Notes: generated by a model from the letters alone, not told the origin. Counted from the first letter of the stretch, positions 1 through 5,125 are shown. The stretch is 8,737 bases of DNA from Clostridiales bacterium (GCA_019418195.1 DYCJ01000091.1:1-8737); one strand, 5' to 3'. Translations and numbers: made by a program.

Positions 1-634
1 CCCTAAATTTTATATCACTGACATCTTTTTCCTCTTTTTTTCTATATCCGCAATACAACCTATATTCCTTTTCTTCCTGAAACGCTGGATTTTTACACAT
101 TATTGCATCTTGCAGGATATATGAGACTAAAATTTTGCTTTTACGATATATTTCATCTCTGTTTCCATCTTTGACTGCAGTATTTAAATTTCTTAAAATA
201 TTATCACTGATATTTCGACTCAATATGTCATATTGCCGTTCTCTGTCATATATAACTTCAGCTCCATATAAAGAATAGTATGTTTCGATAAAATCAACAT
301 TAAATCCAATCGCAACGCCTCTCCCATCATTTGCATATGATCGCCATTGACTCAGGACGTCCTTGTCCTTCGATAAACAAAAAATATAAGGACAGTCCAT
401 TTCTTGCAATAAAGTTCTTGAGATATTTTCTATCAAGTTCCAACCTTCTAGTATCGAATTATATACCCCTCTTTTTAAAACGAAATCTTTTACCATTTCT
501 AATAGCCAAATAATTTCAGCCGAGTCGTTCATATTCAATGGATTTCCAAATCTGATGGTTCCTGTTTGCAAAATATTATAAAATGTATCCACAGAGCAAT
601 AATGATAATATATTTTATTGTTCTTTTTTTTCAT
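1..634 (-). CDS. DUF2971-family protein, C-terminus cut by window edge
   Basis: An uninterrupted frame of 211 codons starts at ATG 634-632 and runs off the left edge, so the C-terminus is missing. I translated it by hand and found no stop. The N-terminus IYYHYCSVDTFYNILQTGTI followed by RFGNPLNMNDSAE matches the DUF2971 opening (Y-H-Y-x-S, then R-F-x-N-P-x-x-x-N-D). Further on come CLSKDKDVLSQWRSYANDG and RGVAIGFN (about residues 90-117), which correspond to the family's 'CFS...LxxWxxYAxxxxGxxIGF' block. Near the edge NPAFQEEKEYRL matches the family's 'KxxxFxxEKEYR' block. The biochemical function of DUF2971 proteins is not established; they are common in accessory and defence-rich regions. 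The ribosome-binding site (AGAGG, about 6 nt upstream) lies in the remains of a rhuM gene. Base composition is AT-rich compared with the housekeeping genes in the window, which fits acquisition. Family call is fairly sure; activity is unknown. Confidence 0.8.
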   Translation of the reverse strand, partial: MKKKNNKIYYHYCSVDTFYNILQTGTIRFGNPLNMNDSAEIIWLLEMVKDFVLKRGVYNSILEGWNLIENISRTLLQEMDCPYIFCLSKDKDVLSQWRSYANDGRGVAIGFNVDFIETYYSLYGAEVIYDRERQYDILSRNISDNILRNLNTAVKDGNRDEIYRKSKILVSYILQDAIMCKNPAFQEEKEYRLYCGYRKKEEKDVSDIKFR

Positions 635-635
635 C

Positions 636-968
636 TAACACCTCTTCTAATAGTCCTTTGTCAGTACAGTTCCAAAATTTTTAGTTGTTCATCGTTCATA
701 GTATAGCCCTTAATTGTAAACTCTTCTGTAATTCCATTCGCCCTTTTTCGAAATCGACCGTTCTCGGAGAATCATCCTTATTTCCAACAGCGATAATCGC
801 CTTTAAATTGTAGTGATTCGTGTGATAGCTTTTTCCATCTGAAACAGTTATTCGAAATTTTCGAATAACTGACATCACTTTTTTTCCTGTGGCAGTAATA
901 AATGTCAGATACTCTGCTACCGAGGAGCACACTATAATTTTTTTTATATTCTTCACCTTTAAATTCAA
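636..968 (-). pseudogene. rhuM-family (virulence RhuM / Fic-associated type) relic, multiply frameshifted
   Basis: Pieces of a RhuM-type protein can be read in order across three frames. The first frame has SSVAEYLTFITATGKK (N-terminal family block), then jumps directly to SVIRKFRITVSDGKSYHT and NHYNLKAIIAVG. The roughly 45-60 residues that normally separate these blocks, including the 'WLTQ...ELY' segment, are absent. A frameshift near 755-775 leads to FRKRANGITEEFTIKGY and TMNDEQLK, matching the family's 'QFRKWAN...FTIKGWxMDDERLK'. Another shift near 675-680 gives GTVLTKDY, and a third near 650 gives LLEEVLDE, matching 'GTVLTxxYFEELLEEI'. No normal start is seen: the open frame begins only with TTG at 968, and an ATA stands where an ATG would be expected after a GGTG-type ribosome site near 945. 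The full family protein is over 300 residues. This is a dead gene with an internal deletion and at least three frameshifts. Family assignment comes from remembered consensus, not a search. Confidence 0.75.
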
Positions 969-1006
969 TAGATTTTTATCATTACGAAATATTCCTGGAA
1001 AAAGTC

Positions 1007-1021
1007 ACAAAATCATTTTGT
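1007..1021. repeat. Perfect 7+1+7 palindrome ACAAAAT-C-ATTTTGT
   Basis: Arms 1007-1013 and 1015-1021 are exact reverse complements around a single central base. With only one base between the arms it is a poor RNA hairpin, so if it is functional a dimeric-protein operator is more likely. It lies about 40 bases upstream of the rhuM relic in an intergenic stretch (970-1125) where I see no coding potential. AT-rich palindromes of this size can arise by chance. Confidence 0.35.
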
Positions 1022-1115
1022 CCGCCTAGTATCACCCAGTCCCTTTCGTCCTATTCTGTCCACAAAATCCGAACTAAACAGCACGAAAAAGTACTAAATA
1101 CACCTCACTTCCCGT

Positions 1116-1195
1116 CTCCGGCACACTAGGAGACGAAATACTCTACGGCATTGTTTGGGAAAAGTTCCTTGAACTCGCCGTAGAGCTGTGCCGGT
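1116..1195. repeat. Nested inverted repeats framing the uvrB fragment
   Basis: CCGGCACA (about 1118-1125) and TGTGCCGG (about 1187-1194) are perfect 8-bp inverted copies that sit just outside the uvrB homology. CGTCTCC (about 1113-1119) and GGAGACG (about 1129-1135) form a second 7-bp inverted repeat centred on the point where homology to UvrB ends. A third pair, CTCTACGGC / GCCGTAGAG (1141-1149 and 1177-1185), lies inside the fragment and is explained by the UvrB codons for LYG and AVE, so it is probably accidental. Confidence 0.5.
1129..1191 (-). pseudogene. Short uvrB gene fragment (about 21 codons)
   Basis: On the minus strand, codons from 1191 to 1129 read [18 protein letters not shown] followed by FVS, then a TAG stop. 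This is the segment just after the Walker A region of the excision-nuclease subunit UvrB (family text: '[32 protein letters not shown]'). By my recollection of B. subtilis UvrB it matches at about 18 of 21 positions. The homology is lost on both sides: before it the frame reads SAGPFSVSP, unlike UvrB, and after FVS the expected YYDYYQPE is missing. A copy this small cannot function. It is bounded by an 8-bp inverted repeat (CCGGCACA / TGTGCCGG), and a second 7-bp inverted repeat (CGTCTCC / GGAGACG) spans the downstream break. Probably a fragment captured during rearrangement. Confidence 0.7.
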
Positions 1196-1239
1196 GATAC
1201 CGAGAAAGGGCCGGCACTGCTTTTCCTCATTCCCCTCTA

Positions 1240-1687
1240 TTATTCATTCCATGTTTTTCTACTTTTAAAATATGAATCCGAATTGTATAATATAGCGAAT
1301 CCTTCACTGAAATAAGGAATATCTTCTTGGCCATCCTTTCTGATTTTCCGTGCCTCGTGACACAAGCCCATCAGAACCTCTACAAAGAATCTGATAATCT
1401 GTAACATATATAATTGCCGGTATGGAGCAACTGCCTCCCAGATACCGGTCTCTTTAGAAGCATCTCCTATCCTCTGCAGTACTCCTCCGGTTTCTGTAAT
1501 ATGTCTGACCCATGAAATTTCGCCTAAAAGACTTTCTGCTATTTCTGCATTTTTTCTATTTTATCCTTTTTCCTTTTTGGGCATAATTAGCCTTATATAA
1601 CTGTGTTACGCTAATTCCTAATATTTCCTTTGTAAACTGTGCCTCGTTTAGTAATGCCACAAATTCTTCACTATAATATCCATCCAT
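1240..1687 (-). pseudogene. Broken gene of an unrecognised family
   Basis: ATG at 1687 follows a good ribosome site (GAGAGGG, about 6 nt upstream) and a TATAAT box. It opens a frame reading MDGYYSEEFVALLNEAQF, TKEILGISVTQLYKANYAQK, which stops at TAG after about 43 codons. A second frame then runs without a stop for about 105 codons to the TAA at 1240-1242. It begins NAEIAESLLGEISWVRHITE and ends IPYFSEGFAILYNSDSYFKS, RKTWNE. Both parts have protein-like composition and are in the expected order, so I read them as the N- and C-terminal parts of one protein whose middle is deleted or frameshifted at about 1555-1570. I do not recognise a named domain. The N-terminal block resembles uncharacterised Clostridia proteins in which 'YKANYAxKGxYFQAF' normally continues. 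I infer a pseudogene; two separate small genes are possible but less likely because the second part lacks a start. Confidence 0.55.
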
Positions 1688-1707
1688 ATTTTTCCCTCTC
1701 TCCCGCT

Positions 1708-1739
1708 ATTATAGCAAAGTATAGAAAGAAAGTATAGAA
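1708..1739 (-). promoter_or_regulatory. Candidate promoter with tandem 11-bp repeats over the -35 region
   Basis: On the minus strand a consensus TATAAT (1713-1708) lies about 20 bases before the start codon of the broken gene at 1687. No TTGACA is present 17 bp upstream. That space holds two exact copies of an 11-bp sequence (plus strand AAAGTATAGAA at 1716-1726 and 1729-1739), with a 13-bp period. A weak -35 covered by direct repeats is the layout of a site needing an activator, or of an operator. Function is inferred only. Confidence 0.4.
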
Positions 1740-1799
1740 CAAACATTCGATTTTATTCTATTCATTAAAAATGTACTTATTCACCGTAGCATCTAATCC

Positions 1800-1838
1800 A
1801 AAAATAAGACACAGAACATCCCTGCTCTATGTCTTATT
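1800..1838 (-). terminator. Intrinsic terminator of the udp-deoC-BMC operon
   Basis: A 13-bp stem (1826-1838 with 1803-1815, one G-U pair) closes a 10-base loop and runs into a short T run on the minus strand (…TTATTTTTGG). It sits 21 bases after the ancestral stop (1859) of the EutP-like gene and 55 bases after its present stop, so it ends the five-gene operon and insulates it from the decayed region to the left. Confidence 0.8.
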
Positions 1839-1858
1839 CTTATCGCTCACTTTTTCAA

Positions 1859-1918
1859 TTACAGATCCTCTTTGATCTTCCGGATCATTTCCTCATACTC
1901 TTCCTCCAAGAGATATGC
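1859..1918 (-). pseudogene. Ancestral C-terminal tail of the EutP-like gene, out of frame
   Basis: Reading one frame over from the current gene gives about 19 codons for AYLLEEEYEEMIRKIKEDL before TAA. It is an acidic/basic heptad-like helix that joins smoothly to the YPEE at the end of the GTPase core if one A is removed from the GAAGAAAG run near 1917-1922. The tail overlaps the last codons of the annotated gene and extends 34 bases beyond its stop. Either the frameshift is real, is a sequencing error, or the A run supports slippage. Confidence 0.6.
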
Positions 1919-2441
1919 TTTCTTCCGGATATTCCACTCCCTCCGGCAGCGGATCCCACTCGTTCAGCCCGAGGCGCTGTTTGAACATGGCCTGTTCCAG
2001 TGACAGACTCGGTGTGTCTTCTGACAAATATTCGATCAGTTCATCGACACCTTCTCTTGTCACATTATTCACCATGAAGATGCGCTCGCATCCGGCATTG
2101 AGCAGCCACTGTCTGACCATCGGAATGTTGGCGTACGGAGAATCGATTTTCGTGATAATACCGATCAGCGGGCGCTGGATGAATGCCCTGCTGCTGTCTC
2201 CGAACAGATTAAACGGCTCATCCGCCGCCTGTACGATGGCCACTACATCCGCCTCAAACGAAAAGCAAGCAAGCCCCACGCTGAAGCGTTTGGATTCTGC
2301 ATACTCTCCCGGGGAGTCGATCGTATCATCCTCTGTGTTTGTATACTGTGTTTTTATATAATGAAGTTCTTCTCCTTTGAGCGCCTGCGTCAGGGAAGTT
2401 TTTCCCGCTTCGCTCCTGCCCATCAGAAACATCTTTCTCAT
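1893..2441 (-). CDS. eutP: EutP/PduV-family P-loop GTPase with frameshifted C-terminus
   Basis: This 182-residue protein belongs to the EutP/PduV family of small Ras-like P-loop proteins found in ethanolamine and propanediol microcompartment loci. Visible motifs are the Walker A loop GRSEAGKT (residues 8-15), the DSPGEY switch (42-47, the family's form of DxxG) and the base-recognition motif TKID (97-100). Salmonella PduV has been linked to microcompartment positioning and EutP has been reported to have acetate kinase activity; which applies here is unknown. The ATG at 2441 is preceded by AAGGTGA at good spacing, 23 bases after the upstream shell gene. The end is odd. After YPEE (171-174) the reading frame gives SISLGGRV and a stop, but the +1 frame gives AYLLEEEYEEMIRKIKEDL and a TAA at 1859-1861. 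That tail has a clear charged-helix character, so the gene has probably suffered a 1-nt insertion in a GAAGAAAG run. The GTPase core is intact. Confidence 0.85.
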   Translation of the reverse strand: MRKMFLMGRSEAGKTSLTQALKGEELHYIKTQYTNTEDDTIDSPGEYAESKRFSVGLACFSFEADVVAIVQAADEPFNLFGDSSRAFIQRPLIGIITKIDSPYANIPMVRQWLLNAGCERIFMVNNVTREGVDELIEYLSEDTPSLSLEQAMFKQRLGLNEWDPLPEGVEYPEESISLGGRV

Positions 2442-2464
2442 GCCGTCACCTTACTTAACTTTCT

Positions 2465-2893
2465 CTAACTCCTGTGTATCTCACAGGTCTTAAATCCCAG
2501 AACCTCGTCGAAGAATCTGACGACTCCCTCCACCGCTGTCTGTACCTCGGCCAGGCCTCCGGTGATAATGAGAGAACCACAGAAACGATCCATAAAACCA
2601 ATCTCTACATGCGCGCTTTTTGTCGCGGTATCTGCTGCCACTACCACAGCCTCCCAGGGGGTAAATCTCATAAGGCCAATTGATTCCCCTGTATGATCCT
2701 CACCTTCATGGACTCCGATATGGAGCGCAAGATTCTGGTAGATCCGTGTGTCGGACGGACTGATTATATGCGCCATACACACTTCTTTCCCGGGTACGCG
2801 GACACGCGTCATGCGCAGCTTCTTTCCTTTCAGATGTTCGTAATCATCGTGGAACAGCTTTTCCAGCAGTTCCTCTTTCGTCATTCGAGCCAT
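2465..2893 (-). CDS. BMC shell protein, EutS/PduU type, with N-terminal helical extension
   Basis: A 142-residue circularly permuted BMC-domain shell subunit. The core runs from about residue 28 to the end: VPGKEVCMAHII (33-44), SIGLMRFTPWEAVVVAADTA (71-90), KSAHVEIGFMDRFCGSLIIT (92-111) and a final strand FKTCEIHRS. These line up with EutS/PduU blocks 'VPGKQVTLAHLI', 'AIGIxxxTPxE..IIAxDxA' and 'GFLDRFxGxLxIxG'. Family members are about 111-120 residues, so this copy has about 25 extra N-terminal residues, MTKEELLEKLFHDDYEHLKG, which look like an amphipathic helix. In this class the N-terminal segments form a small beta-barrel that plugs the hexamer pore. The start at 2893 follows AGGAAG, only 11 bases after the previous shell gene; Met4 is a possible alternative start. 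The pair of adjacent paralogues suggests mixed or specialised facets. Confidence 0.88.
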   Translation of the reverse strand: MARMTKEELLEKLFHDDYEHLKGKKLRMTRVRVPGKEVCMAHIISPSDTRIYQNLALHIGVHEGEDHTGESIGLMRFTPWEAVVVAADTATKSAHVEIGFMDRFCGSLIITGGLAEVQTAVEGVVRFFDEVLGFKTCEIHRS

Positions 2894-2904
2894 GGATGCA
2901 CTTC

Positions 2905-3270
2905 CTATCTCTTTGTAATGTTGCAGACTACATATCCCAGAGAATCACGGAAGTATTCCACGATTTCTGTCAGTGCTGTCGTAACATCAGAAATCTCGCC
3001 TGTTATGATCAGTGTCCCTGTAAAACGGTCTGCAAATCCAAGATAAACGTTTCCGCTCTTGACTGCGATATCAGATGCGATCACGGCAGACTCCGGCGGC
3101 GTCATATTCATGATACCGATTGCCGATGAGCGGTAATCCACCTGCGGATTCAACCCCAGTTTCTGATATATGATCGGAGACGGACCGCCCATCACGTGTG
3201 CGAACGTGATTTCCTTTCCTGCCACAGTCTCCTGTACGATTCTTATCTGTTCTCCATGATCATTAGCCAT
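2905..3270 (-). CDS. eutS: BMC shell protein, EutS/PduU type
   Basis: A 121-residue shell protein of the circularly permuted BMC family, the usual length for EutS (about 111) or PduU (about 116). The N-terminal barrel region reads RIVQETVAGKEITFAHVMG (10-28), close to 'RIIQEFVPGKQVTLAHLI' in EutS/PduU. The core has SSAIGIMNMTPPESAVIASD (48-67) and KSGNVYLGFADRFTGTLIIT (71-90), and ends with GYVVCNITKR. Such subunits assemble as hexamers in the polyhedral protein shell that encloses aldehyde-producing enzymes. The ATG at 3270 follows GAGAGGA at 8 nt. It is the first gene after a near-consensus promoter and lies 108 bases after deoC, the widest gap inside the gene cluster. I cannot separate EutS from PduU on sequence alone, so the symbol names the family. 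Confidence 0.9.
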   Translation of the reverse strand: MANDHGEQIRIVQETVAGKEITFAHVMGGPSPIIYQKLGLNPQVDYRSSAIGIMNMTPPESAVIASDIAVKSGNVYLGFADRFTGTLIITGEISDVTTALTEIVEYFRDSLGYVVCNITKR

Positions 3271-3297
3271 TGATTAATTCCTCTCTCTCCTGTGTAT

Positions 3298-3315
3298 CTG
3301 CTCTCCAAAGAGCAG
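3298..3315 (-). other. 5'-leader hairpin before the shell genes
   Basis: CTGCTCT and AGAGCAG (7 bp, perfect) flank a TTGG loop on the minus strand. The hairpin begins about 16 bases after the -10 box of the internal promoter, so it would sit at or near the 5' end of that transcript, about 28 bases before the shell-gene start codon. A 5' hairpin like this can stabilise an mRNA or tune its ratio to the upstream genes. No T run follows, so it is not a terminator. Confidence 0.55.
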
Positions 3316-3330
3316 TCTGCTCCACTGAAA

Positions 3331-3359
3331 ATCATACTATCATACGTGTCCTCTGTCAA
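3331..3359 (-). promoter_or_regulatory. Internal promoter driving the BMC shell and GTPase genes
   Basis: On the minus strand TTGACA (3359-3354, perfect -35) is followed after exactly 17 bp by TATGAT (3336-3331, one mismatch to TATAAT). It lies in the 108-base gap after the deoC stop and about 60 bases before the first shell gene. It would let the two shell genes and the EutP-like gene be made without, or in excess of, udp and deoC. Confidence 0.7.
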
Positions 3360-3378
3360 GCTGATATACAACATCCTG

Positions 3379-4035
3379 TTACCGGTTTATATCTTTTACG
3401 ATTTTCACAATACGGCTCGTACCGAGACGGTCTGCCCCGAGCGCCAGAAATTTTTCCGCATCTTCCAGAGATGAGATCCCGCCTGCTGCCTTGATCTTCA
3501 CATCCGGCCCCACATTTTCAGCGAACAGCTTAATATCTTCCAATGTGGCTCCGCCGCTGGAAAATCCGGTGGAAGTCTTGATATAATCTGCTCCGGCCTC
3601 TGTCACGATCCGACACATTTTTGCTTTCTCTTCGTCTGTCAACAGACAGGTCTCTATAATAACTTTAAGAATTTTGACTCCACATGCTGCTTTTAGCGTA
3701 CGGATCTCCTTTTCTATAAGATCATACTTCCTGTCTTTGAGCCATCCGATATTAATGACCATATCAATCTCATCTGCCCCGTTTGCAATGGCATCCTTTG
3801 TCTCGAATTCCTTGGCCGCCGTAGTCATATATCCGTTTGGGAATCCGATCACTGTGCAGACAGCAGTCTTTCCGTTCACATAGTCACTGGCCTGCTTTAC
3901 ATAACTTGGCGGAATACAAACCGATGCTGTATGGTATGTAATTCCGTCATCACAGATCTGACGGATTTCATCCCATGTAGCTGTCTGTGCCAAAAGTGTA
4001 TGGTCTACGTGTGCTAAAATCTCATTTATCTCCAT
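3379..4035 (-). CDS. deoC: Deoxyribose-phosphate aldolase (DeoC, DERA)
   Basis: A class I (Schiff-base) aldolase that cleaves 2-deoxyribose-5-phosphate to glyceraldehyde-3-phosphate and acetaldehyde. The protein is 218-219 residues, normal for short bacterial DeoC. Numbering from the first of two adjacent ATGs (4038), visible motifs are HVDHTLL (10-16), EIDMVINIG (90-98, the Asp that assists catalysis), [10 protein letters not shown] (124-133), YIKTSTGF (152-159, with Lys154 as the Schiff-base lysine) and KIKAAGGI (181-188, with the second active-site lysine at 183). The second ATG (4035) is the better start because GAGGTAGAGG then falls at proper spacing. It follows udp by about 31-34 bases and so is co-transcribed with it. 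There is no extra N- or C-terminal helix of the kind used as an encapsulation peptide, so targeting to a microcompartment interior is not shown by the sequence. Confidence 0.95.
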   Translation of the reverse strand: MEINEILAHVDHTLLAQTATWDEIRQICDDGITYHTASVCIPPSYVKQASDYVNGKTAVCTVIGFPNGYMTTAAKEFETKDAIANGADEIDMVINIGWLKDRKYDLIEKEIRTLKAACGVKILKVIIETCLLTDEEKAKMCRIVTEAGADYIKTSTGFSSGGATLEDIKLFAENVGPDVKIKAAGGISSLEDAEKFLALGADRLGTSRIVKIVKDINR

Positions 4036-4069
4036 CATCCTCTACCTCATTTCTTTTTTTACCGCCTCT

Positions 4070-4855
4070 TTACCTGTCCTTCTCCCGGTCGGAACGGATA
4101 AGACCGCGAATGGCTTCCACCGCCACCTGAACCGCCATATCGGTGTCGTGTACGACCGGATTATCCAGTCCCAGCTTCTCCCGTTCCTGATTTGCAAGGA
4201 CAAGGAAACAAGAGCCGACTCTCACTTTGAGGCAGCTTGCAACCACAAACAGCGCTGCTGACTCCATTTCTGAAGCAAGACATCCGAGACGTTTCCATGC
4301 CTCCCACTTATTCAGCAGTTCATAGCTCACCGGCTTTACTTCCGGTTCATGCTGCCCGTAAAAGGAATCCTTGCACTGTACGACGCCTGTGTGATACGGA
4401 TAGCCTTTTTGTTCTGCCGCATCGGCCAGAGCGTTCGTCACTTTCAGATCCGGTACCGCAGGGAATTCGATGGGCGCATATTCCCGGCTTGTCCCCTCCA
4501 TACGGATTGCGCCCGTGGCGATCACGATATCACCGCTCTTTACCTCCGGCTGCATTCCGCCGCACGTTCCGATTCTGACAAATGTATCTGCTCCGCAGCG
4601 GTACAGTTCTTCCATTGCGATCGAAGCAGACGGACCGCCAATCCCCGTGGATGTCACACTGACCTTTTCTCCATCCATAGTTCCGGTATATGTAATGAAT
4701 TCCCGATTATCAGCGATCAGGACAGGATCATCAAAATATTTTGCGATCTTTGCACACCTCTTGGGGTCTCCCGGCATGATCACGTATCGTCCCACTTCTC
4801 CTTTTGCCACCTGTATATGGTACTGCCTGCTGGCATCTTCCGAATAATTCTTCAT
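4070..4855 (-). CDS. udp: Uridine phosphorylase
   Basis: A cytosolic nucleoside phosphorylase of the PNP/UDP family that converts uridine (and usually deoxyuridine) plus phosphate to uracil and (deoxy)ribose-1-phosphate. At 261 residues it is the normal length. Motifs are [10 protein letters not shown] (24-33, phosphate-binding Gly-Asp), [15 protein letters not shown] (70-84), [10 protein letters not shown] (93-102, phosphate-binding Arg), [10 protein letters not shown] (163-172, base-recognition region typical of Firmicute Udp) and [10 protein letters not shown] (194-203, ribose-binding Met-Glu). I place the start at ATG 4855, seven bases after a perfect AGGAGG; a longer frame beginning with TTG at 4879 has no ribosome site and would contain this one. 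It is the first gene of the operon. Together with a phosphopentomutase (DeoB, not in this window) it would feed deoxyribose-5-phosphate to the adjacent DeoC. Confidence 0.93.
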   Translation of the reverse strand: MKNYSEDASRQYHIQVAKGEVGRYVIMPGDPKRCAKIAKYFDDPVLIADNREFITYTGTMDGEKVSVTSTGIGGPSASIAMEELYRCGADTFVRIGTCGGMQPEVKSGDIVIATGAIRMEGTSREYAPIEFPAVPDLKVTNALADAAEQKGYPYHTGVVQCKDSFYGQHEPEVKPVSYELLNKWEAWKRLGCLASEMESAALFVVASCLKVRVGSCFLVLANQEREKLGLDNPVVHDTDMAVQVAVEAIRGLIRSDREKDR

Positions 4856-4930
4856 CCTGTGTCCTCCTCTCCCTTTCAAGTCATTTACAGATCAGCGCTG
4901 TTTCTCTGCGCCTGGCTGCATACTTTGCCT

Positions 4931-4945
4931 ATACCAGTATGGTAT
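4931..4945. promoter_or_regulatory. Palindromic operator-like site upstream of udp
   Basis: ATACCA-GTA-TGGTAT is a perfect 6-bp inverted repeat with a 3-base centre, 76 bases before the udp start codon. A related half-site, CCGGTATA, lies 10 bases away at 4952-4959. The minus strand also reads TGGTATAGG here, an extended -10-like element, but no good -35 is visible. The symmetry and position suit a dimeric repressor or activator of the nucleoside operon; which family is not evident. Confidence 0.45.
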
Positions 4946-5067
4946 CACATTCCGGTATAAAATGCACGGGTAACGGCGGCGATATTCCCGTAGAGTTCAC
5001 ACTGCAGCGAGTAGAACAGATTGCCGACAACGGGCTGTATCTGAACTATCTTGCAAATAACATATAA
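4939..5067 (+). other. Possible plus-strand coding remnant, 42 codons
   Basis: The only plus-strand frame outside a minus-strand gene that looks protein-like. From ATG 4939 it reads MVSHSGIKCTGNGGDIPVEF, then TLQRVEQIADNGLYLNYLAN, NI and TAA. The stop lies exactly at the base of the shared terminator, where a convergent gene would end. There is no ribosome-binding site and I recognise no family. It may be the 3' end of a lost gene, a very small gene, or chance. It overlaps the regulatory region of udp. Confidence 0.25.
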
Positions 5068-5110
5068 AGAAAGCCGAGTTCCCTCTTTTCAGGGGTTCTC
5101 GGCTTTCTTT
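5066..5110 (-). terminator. leuS intrinsic terminator, likely bidirectional
   Basis: A perfect 13-bp stem (5066-5078 with 5098-5110), with CCCT/AGGG pairing further in, begins 15 bases after the leuS stop. The stem ends in T-rich sequence on both strands (CTTTCTTT…), so it could stop transcription from either side. It separates leuS from the udp-deoC-BMC operon. Confidence 0.88.
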
Positions 5111-5125
5111 CATCTTATTTCAGCA

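Noticed and set aside
1141..1185. 9-bp inverted repeat CTCTACGGC/GCCGTAGAG as a possible small RNA hairpin
   Set aside because: The two arms are UvrB codons for Leu-Tyr-Gly and Ala-Val-Glu, so the complementarity is explained by the coding fragment and is probably accidental.
1..1740. An insertion sequence or intact mobile element in the decayed region
   Set aside because: No transposase, integrase or recombinase motif and no matching terminal repeats with a target duplication were seen; only relics and short inverted repeats.
4856..4879. A longer udp starting with TTG at 4879
   Set aside because: The extra residues would be encoded by the ribosome-binding site itself (AGGAGG), and the ATG at 4855 is perfectly placed.
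4349..4960. A 203-codon open frame on the plus strand opposite udp
   Set aside because: It is antisense to a well-supported uridine phosphorylase, with Cys/His/Ser-rich composition typical of a shadow frame.
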